Positions 39,002-51,200 of a stretch of DNA of 64,000 bases are shown one piece after another. The stretch's first letter is position 1, and each line of letters starts with the position of its first letter. Source of the stretch: Bdellovibrionales bacterium GWA1_52_35 (GTDB lineage: Bacteria; Bdellovibrionota; UBA1018); the NCBI GenBank assembly GCA_001769805.1, contig MEPO01000026.1:1-64000 (forward strand). The letters run 5' to 3'. Below the pieces are notes generated by a model. That model saw only the letters and a program-made list of their open reading frames with translations, did no database searches and was not told the DNA's origin. A program made the position numbers and the translations under genes.

Positions 39002-40311
39002 AGTCGATCAAGCCATTTCTGGCAAAAAAAATCCTGACACATCTCCAGGAGATCCAGGAATGGAATGCCCGGCAGCTGACCACAGCTCCTCCTCCTTTTT
39101 ACTGTTCGGTGGACCTCCGGGATTCCGGTTATAAAATTGTGCCCGTTGATTGCAATATCTACCCTGCGGGTTTCAACAATATCTGTCCGCAAGATGTTCG
39201 CACAGCCTCTTCGGTGTTTCGCGTTCACCTGGACCGTTTGTTTCCAGCAGGAAGACGCCCCTCACGCATTCTGGTCCTGCCTGAATCTCATACGCAGAAC
39301 CGGCATTATATAGAGAATCTTTATCATCTTTCAGAGATCATCCGCGAAGCAGGACTCGAGTGCCGGATCGGGTGGTTCGGAACAGAGCCCCAGGAATCCC
39401 CGGTTCAACTCATTTCCGAGAGCAACAAACTGCTCAAAGCCTACCCGATTCGGGTGACCGAAGGTGTTCTGAGCGCCGGCGAATTCACCCCTGATCTGAT
39501 TTTGCTGAACAACGATTTCTCTGGCGGTTATCCGGCACTTTTGGACAAAGTCAGGCAGCCGATCGTGCCCAGCCATGTTCTCGGCTGGCATACCCGGAAG
39601 AAAGGCGAACACTTTCACCACTACAACGCGCTTGCAACAGAGTTCGCCCGGATCATCGACGTGGACCCCTGGCTTTTTCAAATCTTGACCCAGGAAGTCG
39701 ATCACGTTGATTTCAACGAGAACGAAGGTTTGGACCGGGTGATTGATTCCGCGGAGCGCGTGCTTTCTGCCACCCGTAAGGCCTTCGAAACACACGAAAT
39801 CAATCGAAAGCCTTTCGTTTTCGTCAAAAACAGCAGCGGTACCTACGGAATGGGAATCATGGTTATTCATTCCGTTGATGAGCTGAAAACGATGAACCGT
39901 CGTACCCGGAATAAAATGAGCGTTGGCAAGAACAAGCACCCGATTCATAGCGTAGTCATCCAGGAGGGGGTCCCGACCGCCACCCTGGTCAATCGCCTGC
40001 CCGCAGAACCCGTGATTTATCTCTTTGGCGATGAGCTGGTCGGCGGATTTCTGAGAACCCATACTCAAAGAGGTGTTGAAGAAAACCTGAACACACCGGG
40101 AATGGTGTTCCGGAAATTGTGCATGTCCGACCTGCGCCATCCCCAGGCATTCGAAGGTGCCTTCTCGGAGGAATCCCAGGACAAAGATCCGATTCTGGAA
40201 CTCGTCTACGGAACAGTGGCGCGAATTTCAGCTTTTGCCGCCGGTCGCGAGCTGGTCCGCCTTCAAGAACTTGCAAAGCAGCATCAAAACTCCGGAGGTC
40301 CGGTTCAATGA
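38998..40311 (+). CDS. gshA: Glutamate-cysteine ligase, proteobacterial/A. ferrooxidans type (TIGR02049-like)
   Basis: YKIVPVDCNIYPAGFNNIC..., LVLPESHTQNRHYIENLYHL..., FVFVKNSSGTYGMGIMVI. Confidence 0.85.
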   Translation: MKSIKPFLAKKILTHLQEIQEWNARQLTTAPPPFYCSVDLRDSGYKIVPVDCNIYPAGFNNICPQDVRTASSVFRVHLDRLFPAGRRPSRILVLPESHTQNRHYIENLYHLSEIIREAGLECRIGWFGTEPQESPVQLISESNKLLKAYPIRVTEGVLSAGEFTPDLILLNNDFSGGYPALLDKVRQPIVPSHVLGWHTRKKGEHFHHYNALATEFARIIDVDPWLFQILTQEVDHVDFNENEGLDRVIDSAERVLSATRKAFETHEINRKPFVFVKNSSGTYGMGIMVIHSVDELKTMNRRTRNKMSVGKNKHPIHSVVIQEGVPTATLVNRLPAEPVIYLFGDELVGGFLRTHTQRGVEENLNTPGMVFRKLCMSDLRHPQAFEGAFSEESQDKDPILELVYGTVARISAFAAGRELVRLQELAKQHQNSGGPVQ

Positions 40312-41051
40312 AATTATTTTTTGCTCGACTGACATCCGCCCCACACCTGATCCGAATGGACCTGCTCCTTCTGCTTTTACCTCTGGTCCTTTGGAGCGGC
40401 CTGACCTTACTGCGCCCTTATCTGATCACGCCTCATTGCCTGGTGCCGGCAGGCCAGACTTCCCTTTGTCATTCGGAAAACGTGCTTCCAGTGGACCGGG
40501 TGGCTCTTGGCCTGAACTCCTCCGACGCTGATCGCTATTCCTATTACACCCAAAATTTTTCAGGTGTTCTTGCTTTTTCCGCCCCCGTCCTCTGGCACGG
40601 GCTCTGGGCTGTGCTCGGACGCACCTCTCCTCTTATGGCCCTGACCGGCCTGAGCATCGATCTGGCGATCATTACTGAAATCACTCTTTGGAACGGTGCA
40701 ATTGGCGAAACTGTCCGTATCATCAGTCAACGCCCGAGGCCTTTTGTTTATGCGGACACGGCCTCCGCCGGTGCCAATCCCGCACATTATATTTCCTTCT
40801 ACTCCGGCCATACGAGTTTTGCCGCAGCGGCTTCTCTGGGTTTCGTTCTTTTCCTGCTCGGTCGAGGTGCGCCCGGCTGGCTCACGGCATTCTCTTTCAT
40901 TGGTTTCGAGCTTTTGACGTTTTCGACGGGTATTTTCCGGATTTTGGCTGGACGGCATTTTGTCACTGACGTCCTGGCAGCCGCAGTTGCTGGCTCAGTG
41001 ATTGCTTTTACGATTGCCTGGTTACACCGGGACAAGTCACCCGAGGTGTGA
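40308..41051 (+). CDS. PAP2-family phosphatase
   Basis: SQRPRPFVY...FYSGHTSFAAAASLG...RILAGRHFVTDVLAA motif triad; ATGA overlap with gshA. Confidence 0.88.
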   Translation: MKLFFARLTSAPHLIRMDLLLLLLPLVLWSGLTLLRPYLITPHCLVPAGQTSLCHSENVLPVDRVALGLNSSDADRYSYYTQNFSGVLAFSAPVLWHGLWAVLGRTSPLMALTGLSIDLAIITEITLWNGAIGETVRIISQRPRPFVYADTASAGANPAHYISFYSGHTSFAAAASLGFVLFLLGRGAPGWLTAFSFIGFELLTFSTGIFRILAGRHFVTDVLAAAVAGSVIAFTIAWLHRDKSPEV

Positions 41052-41111
41052 GTAGCAGCCCGGCGCCGTGGCCCTGGTATTGCTTGGAGATCAAGCAAGG
41101 AGATCCGGCTT

Positions 41112-41606
41112 ATGCTCAACTTTCTACAGGGTAGATTCATGAGGCACCCGCTCCATCCGCTTATGGTCCATCTTCCAGTGGGGCTGTGGATCGGGAGCCT
41201 TGTCTGCGATATTGGTTTTCTGGCGTCCGATAGTGCGAATTTCGCCATCGCATCCTATTATATGATGCTGCTTGGATTGATTGCCGTGCTTTTGGCGGTT
41301 CCGACCGGGCTGGCGGAATATGTTTCCATTCCAGCTAACACCCGCCCCAAAAATATTGCCACAACGCACATGTCTCTCAATATTCTGATTGCCGTGCTGT
41401 TTCTGGTCAACTTCCTGATGCGCCGGGGTCTTGAGAATGGTGTGCCGAGCATCGTCACCACCGGGCAGTTCATTTTTTCGCTCATAACAGTCGGGATCCT
41501 CGGATTCTCCGGTTATCTGGGTGGATTAATGGTGTTCAACTACGGAATCGGACACCGCCGGCCAGAACTCAGTGAGACGGAAAACGTTTCACGTAAAGTC
41601 GCTTGA
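41112..41606 (+). CDS. DUF2231-like membrane protein
   Basis: HPLHPLMVHLPVGLWIGSLVCDI...; 4 TM-like segments. Confidence 0.75.
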   Translation: MLNFLQGRFMRHPLHPLMVHLPVGLWIGSLVCDIGFLASDSANFAIASYYMMLLGLIAVLLAVPTGLAEYVSIPANTRPKNIATTHMSLNILIAVLFLVNFLMRRGLENGVPSIVTTGQFIFSLITVGILGFSGYLGGLMVFNYGIGHRRPELSETENVSRKVA

Positions 41607-41626
41607 TTTTTTAACCAGGAGAATTC

Positions 41627-43426
41627 GTGCCGCTTCTAGCGCTCCGGGATTACGGGCTCGCCGGAAACGAGTACAGCACAGCGCTGATCAGTCGCTTTGG
41701 TTCGGTCGACTGGTTGGCGCTGCCGTTTTTGGACTCGAAGACCCACTTTTCGGCTTACTTCAATGAGCGTACGGGCGGTCGCTTTCAGATCCTGCCCGAG
41801 GGCGAGTTCAAATCCGAGCTGCAGACTCATGACATTTTTCCAATCACGCCCATTCTCTTTGAAACTCCACACGGCAAGGGACTCTTGACCCACTGGATGC
41901 CAGCAGGGCAGCCGGCACTGCTGCGCAAGATCGAAGTGCTTGAGGGGGCGATCACCTGGATCATCCACTGCTCGCCGCGCTTTGATTCGAACTCCAGGCC
42001 ACCGCAATGTGAGCGTTTTGCCAGCGGCATTCTGTTCAGAGGTGCCCGTTCTGATCAGATTGGCTATCTCGAGTCGGATCGGGAGCTCGAAATTTCAGCG
42101 GACGGGCATTCCGCACGCATGCAATTTAAAATTCCGGCAGGCGGATCAGCGCTCTTTCGTTGGGCGCTGGGAAGAGACGGCCTGCCCAAGGCCGGGGATA
42201 AAATTCAGAATGCGACGAATTCCCTGGAGCAGGCTCTTCAATACTGGAAAAGCGACCAGCATCGCTGCCCGCCTCAAGGCTGTCCTTTTGCCGGTCCCTG
42301 GCACCATCAGGTGCTGCGCTCGGCATCCCTGCTGCGGCTGATTCAAAATCCCTGGGGCGGCCTGCTCGCCGAAAGCGTCGTTCCTGTCCTGCCTGATTTT
42401 CATACGGGTGACCCCAACCACCGTGTGATCCAGACTTGGACGCGGGATCTGTGGCTCGGATTTCAAGCTCTGATCAACCTCGGAATGAAAAAACAGGCTG
42501 AATCGTTTTTTTTGCGAATGACCGATCTTTTGTTTCGGGACACCCCGCAGGGTTTTCAACCGTCCTACACTCTGGACGGCGGTCACAGCAGCATGCATCA
42601 CGGTGAAAGTGAGTCCATGTTCCGCCGTTTTCATTTTGATGTTCAAGGCCAGTTTCTGATCACTGCTGCCGAATTTTACCGCAGTTTCGGGCACCTTCCC
42701 GCGAGACTCTGGCCCGTGCTCTGCGAATTAACCGATACGATCTGCCACACCTGGCGTAAACCGGATTGGGGAATCTGGGATGCGAATGAGCCGCGAAGTG
42801 ACCACTTCGTCACCTCCAAGGTCATTGCCTGGGCCGGAATCCATCGGGCGTGCTGGCTGGCCCGACAGCTTCAGGAAGAGCTGCCAAAGCGCTGGCTGAA
42901 TGAAGCGCAGATACTCCATCGCACCATTTGTGATCAGGGCTATGACTCCGCCCAACAGAGCTTTATCCGCTCATTCAGTGACCGAGAGCTGGATGCGGCG
43001 ACATTGCTCCTGCCCATCCTGGGGTTTTTGCCCGCAGATGATCCCAGAATCCTGGGTACCGCTGCGGCAGTCCAGAAGAGTCTGGGTGAAAGCGTTTTCG
43101 TTCACCGGTACCGGGAAAGAAGCCGCAAAGCTCAGGATCCCGGCTTGTTCTTCAGCTTCCTTTACGTTTCCGTTCTTGCACTCATGGGCCGCACCGATGA
43201 AGCCAGCGACAGACTGGCTGAACTTTGCAGCTACGCGACTCCAAGTGGCTTTTTCGGTCAGAACGTAGATCTGCGAACCGGGTATACAATCGGTCAATTT
43301 CCCTCCACAGAAGTTCATCTGGCACTCATTCAGGCCGCTGCCCATGTCGCCGTCGCAAGGGGAAGAGCCATTCCCTTAGCACCGGGTGATTGGGCAGAAG
43401 GGCTTCCTGAGCTCAAGGCCGCGTGA
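41627..43426 (+). CDS. GH15-like glycoside hydrolase (glucoamylase/trehalase type)
   Basis: LRDYGLAGNEYSTALISRFGSVDWLALPFLDS...; (alpha/alpha)6-barrel-like sequence; GTG start. Confidence 0.85.
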   Translation: MPLLALRDYGLAGNEYSTALISRFGSVDWLALPFLDSKTHFSAYFNERTGGRFQILPEGEFKSELQTHDIFPITPILFETPHGKGLLTHWMPAGQPALLRKIEVLEGAITWIIHCSPRFDSNSRPPQCERFASGILFRGARSDQIGYLESDRELEISADGHSARMQFKIPAGGSALFRWALGRDGLPKAGDKIQNATNSLEQALQYWKSDQHRCPPQGCPFAGPWHHQVLRSASLLRLIQNPWGGLLAESVVPVLPDFHTGDPNHRVIQTWTRDLWLGFQALINLGMKKQAESFFLRMTDLLFRDTPQGFQPSYTLDGGHSSMHHGESESMFRRFHFDVQGQFLITAAEFYRSFGHLPARLWPVLCELTDTICHTWRKPDWGIWDANEPRSDHFVTSKVIAWAGIHRACWLARQLQEELPKRWLNEAQILHRTICDQGYDSAQQSFIRSFSDRELDAATLLLPILGFLPADDPRILGTAAAVQKSLGESVFVHRYRERSRKAQDPGLFFSFLYVSVLALMGRTDEASDRLAELCSYATPSGFFGQNVDLRTGYTIGQFPSTEVHLALIQAAAHVAVARGRAIPLAPGDWAEGLPELKAA

Positions 43427-43742
43427 CCTGATGACAAAAGATTGGCGGTTTTTATACATAGCGTTACAAAATTATGACTATTCCTGCAGCCCTCAGCCAT
43501 AATTTCATCATGCATTTTATGATTAGATCTATTCACGGGGCAGGTAATTTCCCCCAACATCCCCAAACCTTAGTCTTGTCTGATTAATTGTCTCGACTAC
43601 CGGTCCAATCGATTGCCTGAGCAAATTAACGCATGAAGGTGGGCGAAATCTCGGCCTTTGCAATTGATTCGTTGTCGAACCTGACTTTCGTGTCTAAATT
43701 TATTTCTGAAACGCGGACATGTTGGGTGAATGGAGGGGAACC

Positions 43743-45044
43743 ATGCATCAAGACTTTGTAAGACAACCAGGCAAGTGCTCCATAAAATGTATGTCGTTGC
43801 TCGCGCTGCTACTATTAGCAGTACCCTCGACCTCCTTCGCGCTGCCCGTGCAGTTCGGGGTCGGGCCCGACAATAATCAGGCCCTGCTCCTTTCGCATAT
43901 TCAGTCGGCCCGCGAAAACCTGACGATCAATATTTATCTCTTCGATCACCCAATCATTGCCCAAGCCATTGTTGAGAAGATCAACGCCGGCGTGACCGTC
44001 AACCTCCTCGTTGAAGGCCAGCCCTTTGGTGCTGTCAGCGACAACGGCAGGACGATCCTGAACGCCATTGCTTCCGCTATGGCCCGCTCGGGCAACCCGG
44101 GTCACCAACTTCTCGTCATGACCAAATCCGCCTCGGGTGAAAAACGGCGGTATCGCTACAACCATGCCAAGTACGTTATTGTCGACCATACGCGCAGCCT
44201 GGTCTCTTCCGAGAACTTCACCGAAAGCGGCCATGCGAATGCCGGGAGCGTGGGCAACCGCGGTTGGGAAACCATCGTCGATGATTGCGATCTGGCAGAA
44301 CAGCTGGAAGATATTTACGCAGTCGACTCAGACCTGTCCTTTGGTGATGTGAGGCGGCTCAAAGTCCCCTCTCAGAACGTAAAAGTTCCGCAAGAAAATG
44401 GCGTGAAAAAACGCGCTCTCAAGGCCATCAGCATGGGTCAGGGGGACGCAAGACGGGCAACGCTCATCACCTCCCCCGATGCGCTCGATGAACTGCTGGG
44501 CTTGCTCCGGTCGGCCAAAAGCGCCATTTCGATCGAACACATGGGCCTTCCGAGCAATTGGAGGTCAGCACCAAATGCCGGCCAGAACCCCGTAATCACG
44601 GAGCTCATTCGTGCCGCACAACGCGGAGTTGATGTCCGGGTCCTTCTGAACGATGAACGCGTCTTCAGCAATACTGTGGGCGAAGAAGAGGACCCCGCTG
44701 CCCCGAAGCGCCCGAACCAACTCACGGTCGAGCTCCTCAAGTCAGTCGCTGAATCAGAGAACCTGCCGCTAGCCGCCAGGATCATTGATGTGCGTAAGCT
44801 GGGCATCACCTATCTCCATAATAAAGGTATTGTTGTCGACGGAACCAGGGCGCTGATCAGCTCCATTAATGGAAGTCAGAATTCCGTGATGAATAACCGT
44901 GAAGTGGCCATCCTGCTCGAAAGCAGCGATGCCGCCCGGTACTACGATAGTGTTTTCAATCTGGACTGGTCTTCTTCCGGTGGTGCACAGCGGGCGACCA
45001 ACGAGCGCGGGGCTTTTAATTTTTTCGAAGCGTTTTCGCTTTGA
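43743..45044 (+). CDS. Phospholipase D-like (HKD) protein, exported
   Basis: Two HxK motifs: HAKYVIVDHTRSLVSSENF and HNKGIVVDGTRALISSINGSQNS; SD ggagggg. Confidence 0.88.
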   Translation: MHQDFVRQPGKCSIKCMSLLALLLLAVPSTSFALPVQFGVGPDNNQALLLSHIQSARENLTINIYLFDHPIIAQAIVEKINAGVTVNLLVEGQPFGAVSDNGRTILNAIASAMARSGNPGHQLLVMTKSASGEKRRYRYNHAKYVIVDHTRSLVSSENFTESGHANAGSVGNRGWETIVDDCDLAEQLEDIYAVDSDLSFGDVRRLKVPSQNVKVPQENGVKKRALKAISMGQGDARRATLITSPDALDELLGLLRSAKSAISIEHMGLPSNWRSAPNAGQNPVITELIRAAQRGVDVRVLLNDERVFSNTVGEEEDPAAPKRPNQLTVELLKSVAESENLPLAARIIDVRKLGITYLHNKGIVVDGTRALISSINGSQNSVMNNREVAILLESSDAARYYDSVFNLDWSSSGGAQRATNERGAFNFFEAFSL

Positions 45045-45287
45045 TTTGAGGTTACCTTGCAGCACCCGCCCGGGTGCGTGAGTTTTAAGGCGGCCAAATT
45101 AACAACGATTTCGAAACGTTAGTCCTGAACACACAGGTTCTCTGGCAATTTAAATTAATAATTAACGTTTTATGTAATCAACGGTAATAATTGGAGTTTT
45201 TTTGCAAAGTTAAATTTGATTATTTTTGTCAACAATTCTATAGTTAATTAAACAGTCTTTTGCCGTCCGTTTTAAGGGGGCCTTTTT

Positions 45288-48200
45288 TTGCCAAAGGTGT
45301 TCGGTTCGAAAATCACTCGTGTATTCTGCTCATGGGGTTCAATCAAGAATTCCACGCTTCTGTTTTTTCTTTCACTGACTTTTGCCGCCTGCTCGCCCTC
45401 GATAGTTGAAGATAATTCCTCTGTCCAGAATCTTGGCAGCACCATCGACGAAGTTTTAAAACTAACTTATCTTTCGATTACACCCGAATCGCCCACCAAT
45501 ATAGACACTCTTCCCAGAGTAATCGGTACAACGTCTGCGGATATCCAGACAATCCGTCTCTATTCAAACAGTAATTGCGCAACCGAGATTGGAGCCGGCA
45601 CCCGCCAGGATTTTGCAACCTCTGGAATCACTGCGAACATCACGCAAAATGCGACCACCACGATTTATGCGAAAGTCTATGACGCCGTTGGCACCAGCGG
45701 TCCATGCACATCGCTTGTGAATTTTAAGCACAAAAACACGAATCCTGCGGACCCGGTATTTGGAAACTTCACCCCAGCACCTCCATCAAACAATGCAAGC
45801 CCGACTGTTTCCGGCACCTGCAGCAGCGATACAGTAACACTTAATTTTTACCGTGATGGGGGGTGTGTAAATCTAATTGGAACCGGCACTAAAGCAGGAT
45901 TCGAATCCGCTGCAGGAATTACCCTATCAGTACCGCTGAACGCAACAACCGGTATTTTTGTGCGCGCTATTGATGAAGTGACGAATCAGTCCAATTGCAC
46001 CCCGATGGGGAACTACACACACGACAATTTGCCACCGACGCTAAGCTTTACGAGCTTTGATCCAGCTTCACCTTCCAGTATCTCCACCACTCCTCGCATT
46101 ATCGGAAATTCTTCTGGAGATGTCCTGAATTTCTACAGCGACTCAGGTTGCACCACTGCTCTTGGGAACGGAGATCGAGCGACGTTCGAGAGCGCAGGTA
46201 TTCAACTCAGCGTATCAGCCAACACGGTTACCTCCGTGTTCGGCAAGGCAACGGATACAGCAGCAAACGCTTCCGCATGCACTGCCCTTGGAAGCTATAT
46301 TCATGACAGCGTGGCACCGACAGTACCCTCCTTTGTCAGCTTCACCCCCGCTTCTCCGTCGAGGACTTCGACCACCCCTCTGGTCATCGGCTCTTCCAGT
46401 GCAGACACGGTTACGCTCAATCTCTACGACAGCGCTACCTGTGCCAATCAAATAGGCACAGGAACAAAAGCCACTTTTGAGGCGGGCGGAATTACTGCAA
46501 CAGTGAGTGCGAATCTAACAGTACCAGTCCATGCAAAAGCAATTGATGCCGCAGGAAATCTTTCAGCTTGCACCCCCCTCTCATCCTACACCCATGACAG
46601 CACCGCTCCTGCGGCACCGGCTTTCACCAGTACCAACCCTGTTTCACCTTCCACGGCTTTGAGTCCGAAGGTGATTGGCACCTCAAGCGTCGACACCGTG
46701 AGCCTGAAACTCTATGATGGTGGCACTTGCGCAAACGAAATCGGCACAGGTACCAAAGCGGATTTTGAAGGACTGGGAATTACTGCTACCGTGGGGGCAA
46801 ACGCCGTCACCGCGATCTTTGCCAAAGCCTTCGACCTCGCAGGAAACGCTTCCGGTTGCACTTCCTTGACGAACTACTCGCACGACAACCAGGGACCTGC
46901 AGCCCCGACCTTCTCCAGCACCAATCCTTCTTCGCCCTCAAAGACGTCAACTACTCCAAACGTCATCGGTTCTGCCAGTGCGGATACGGTCACTTTGAAA
47001 CTCTATGATAGTAATGCGTGCTCCACTGAAATCGGAACCGGAACGAAGGCGTCGCTTGAGGGAGCGGGAATCGTGGCAACTGTCTCTGCAAATGCCACAG
47101 CGACAATTTACGCCAAAGCCTTTGATGCGGCGGACAATAGTTCTTCATGCACGCTTCTGACCAGCTATATTCACGACACGATCGCGCCGAATGCGCCGAC
47201 ATTTTCAAGCACAAATCCCCCTTCTCCTTCAAATGCCTCCACCACTCCCCTGGTCATCGGCACTTCAAGCGCAGATACCGCTACCCTTAAGCTCTATGAC
47301 GGCGCAACGTGTGCAAATGAAATTGGCGCGGGATCAAAAGCGTCTTTCGATGGCACAGGCATAACAGCCACGGTGAGCAGTAACAGTACAACAACGATTT
47401 ATGCCAGATCCTTCGATCTGGCTGGCAATAACTCAGGTTGCACCGATCTTACTGATTATACCCACAGCATCCTGGCGCCGAATGGGCCGCTATTTACAAG
47501 CACAAACCCGGCTTCTCCTTCGAAAATTTCCACAACTCCCGCTGTAATCGGGACTGTTACTGCAAGCATTGTGAACGTAATTCTTTACGACGGCGATACC
47601 TGCGGCAACTCTATAGGTTCCGGGACCAAGGCAGAATTCGAAGGAGCGGGTATTACTGCAACAGTATCCGCGAATGCCACAACCTCCATCTATGCCAAAG
47701 CTCAAGACAATATCGATAATTATTCCGCCTGTACTCTACTGACCAACTACGTCCACGACACCATCGGTCCTGCGGATCCTGCATTCACGAGCACAAGTCC
47801 CGCGTCTCCTGCAAACAACGGCACGCCCGCAGTGAAGGGTTCCTCAAGCGCAGACACGGTCACACTCAAGCTCTATGACGGCGCTACTTGTGCCAATGAG
47901 ATTGGTACCGGGACCAAAGCAACTTATGAGGGTGCAGGGATCGCGGCAAGTGTCGCAACGAACTCCACAACCACAATTTACGGCAAGGCGTTTGATCCTG
48001 CCGGGAACAACTCAAACTGTACTTCGCTCACATCTTTTGAACATGACAGCATTGCGCCCGCGGCTCCGGCTTTTACGAGTAGCAACCCTGCCTCGCCTGC
48101 GAGCAATTCCTCACCTGCTATTATAGGAACTTCGAGCGCCGATACCGCCACGCTTAGATTATTTGACGGTGATACCTGCGCTAATGAGATTGGCTCGGGA

Positions 48201-51200
48201 ACCAAGGCGACCTTCGAAGGAGCGGGTATCTCTGCGACAGTCGCAACGAATGCCACAACGACTGTTTATGCCAAAGCTTATGATGAGGCAGGGAACGGAT
48301 CCGGATGCACTTCGCTAGCGAGTTATGTACATGATTCGCTCGGACCCAATGCCCCAGCCTTCACCAGCGTCAATCCCGCATCACCGGCAAGCGTTTCAAC
48401 TCCCGCAGTGAAGGGAAGTTCCAGCGCCGATACGATTTCCGTGAAGCTCTACGACAGCAATGCCTGTGATAACGAAATCGGAACCGGCACCAAGGCGACT
48501 TTTGAAGATGCCGGGATCGCCGCAACGGTGGCTTTGAATAACCTAACTACGATCTATGCCAAAGCGTTCGACGCCTCGGCCAACAGCTCGGCTTGCACCT
48601 CGTTGACCAGCTACACCCACGATAACATCGGTCCGAACGCACCAAGCTTCAGCAGCACCAGTCCCGTATCACCTTCCAACAACGGTACGCCTGCGGTGAA
48701 GGGTTCCTCAAGCGCAGACACGGTCACGCTGAAACTCTATGACGGCAATACTTGTGCAAATGAGATAGGTACCGGAACCAAAGCTGCCTTTGAAGACGCG
48801 GGAATCGCCGCGAGCATTGCTGCCAATGCAACAACAACTATTTACGCCAAGGCTTTCGATCAGGCAGGCAATGTTTCAGCCTGTACTTCATTGACGAGCT
48901 ACATGCATAGCAATATAGCGCCAGAGGACCCCATACTTGCACTCAGCGACCCGACAACCGGCTCCACGACGCATGTTCGACAGATCGCGATTGCGATTGA
49001 ACTTACTGAGGATGTCACAGCGGTTAAGTGGTGCGTAAGCCAAAGCCAGAGCTCGGCACCGTCCTATTCCGGAGCCTGCACAGGAGGAGCCGGACCCAAC
49101 AGTGGCTGGTATGCGGTTCGCCCGACCACCTTCACGCTGAGCACCGGAGATGCCGCCAAGACGGTTTATGCCTGGGTCGGTGACCAGTACGGAAATGTCA
49201 ATTCTGCCGCAGGCTCCGATTCAATTACTCTGGACACCGCCCTTCCCGGCACTCCGACCGTCGCACTTTCTGATCCCAATACAAACTCAATTATTCAGAC
49301 AGATCAGGCCACGGTGGATCTCTCCGTCACCGGAGATACAGATGCGGTTGCCTGGTGTGTATTTGAACAGGACTCAGTCACAGATGCACCGGCAGCACCA
49401 CTTTATAATAACGCTTGTTGGGGCGCACCTAGGCCCACCACGCAAGCGCTCCAAGATTACGGAAACCGGAAAGTCTACGTTTACACCAAGGACGTGGCTG
49501 GGAATATCTCAGCTTCCGCTGCTACGGCCACGATTATGTATTCCGACATCACAGTCTTTTCAATCACCGGAATCACTGGCGGGACGGACGTCACGGCAGA
49601 CTCCTGGCTTTCAAACGGAAACACCCCGGTTATCAACTGGGGAGACACCACTGGCGAAAGCAGTTATGAAGTAACCATCTACGAAAGCGACGGAACAACC
49701 GTCAAGTGCGCAAAAGCAACGAAGGCCACCAATGACACAAGTCACGACTTCTCAAGTTGCACATTGACCGATCATACTTCGTACAAAGTGCGCGTAATTG
49801 CCAAGGACGCCAGTGGAAATTCCCGTGAGGCTGCTAATAGCCCGTATCTTTTTACCAGCTCTGCCTATTCGAACTCCATCCTGCAGATATCGAATAATTT
49901 AGATGACGGAGGAATTTCTGGTTTATCCAACAGCACCCTGGGTGATCAATTAGCTCAAAGCGGTGACTCAGGAGATGGAGTCGGCTACATGGGAGAATGG
50001 ACACCCAGCAACCAGTATTACAATTATTTCAGGTTTACGCTGACAAATGCGCTTCCGGCGGGCAGTGTAATCAGTAACGCAAAATTAGAGGTGAATGGGC
50101 TGACGCATTTTAACTGGTCCAGTTCATACGCTCTTCGGATTTTTATTCAGGATTCAGCGAATGCTCCCCAGGTTGACAATGCAAACGATTATCCTGGGGA
50201 TGCGGGAGGAACTGAACTTCTTGGGAGCAATGTGCGGTGGCCTGCCTCAGGCGGGCTGACTTGGAATTATCCTGAAGTGAATAATGGGTCTCCCAATTTG
50301 AGTTCACTCGTGCAAGCGCTGGTAGATAAATATAACGGTCTGAGCGCTGGAGCTTCGATTCAATTCTGGATTGGCATTGACCAAACCCAGGCAGGCGGTC
50401 ATTCGGTTGCTTACGAGGAGTATTCTCATGCGGGTAACACGCCACCCAAACTCACTCTCACTGCGGGACTGCTACAGCCTTCAGAGTTTGCAATTACCGG
50501 GATAACGGGCGGCGCTGATTTATCGACCGATGATCTGCTGACAAATGGCTCAACCGCAACCGTGCACTGGACTGACTCGCTTGGAGAAATTTCTTACCGT
50601 GCTTCCATTTATGAGGATGATAACACCACCGTGAAGTGCGCAGCTACTGTGCTTGCAGCCAACTCAACTGAATATACTTTCACCGGATGTAATCTGGCCG
50701 AGAATACCTATTACCGCGCACGAGTGGTTGCGGAAGACAGTAGTAGTACGAGCACGACAGCGAGCTTGCGGTTTTTCACGGGTTATCATCTGCTTGCGCC
50801 GGTCTATGCAAATCACGCGAACTGGAATGAGTATGTGCTCAATAATAATGGCGGGAGCAATGCCTATGACCAACCCGATACCACCTGTACACGGCCAGTG
50901 AATTCCCATTACGATGCATGCATTCACGGAGGCGAGAAGCGGAAGCTTGTCCTTACCGGCATAAACTCCTGCAATACGATTACCGCAACAGATACACTAA
51001 GCGCATTTAATTGGATTTGTGATGCAAGCAGTGGAACGGCCACCATCCTGATGGGAGGATTAGCTCAAAACAAAGGCCTGCGTGATCTCGTCGATGCCAC
51101 AGACTGGCTCCCGAACTCGTTGATTGTCAAACAGGGATTAACAACTATTGCCCAAACCCCCTCCTCTGTTTGGTGGCAGAACGCGATTGTCGCTTTACCA

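Noticed and set aside
39331-40140. 269-aa minus-strand ORF
   Set aside because: Antisense to gshA, which has strong family motifs.
43633-43763. ~42-codon ORF (MKVGEISAF...) overlapping the PLD gene start
   Set aside because: No clear RBS and out of frame with the PLD gene; likely chance.
45471-48930. CRISPR-like periodic repeats
   Set aside because: Repeats are ~288 bp, coding and in frame, with no short direct repeat/spacer structure.
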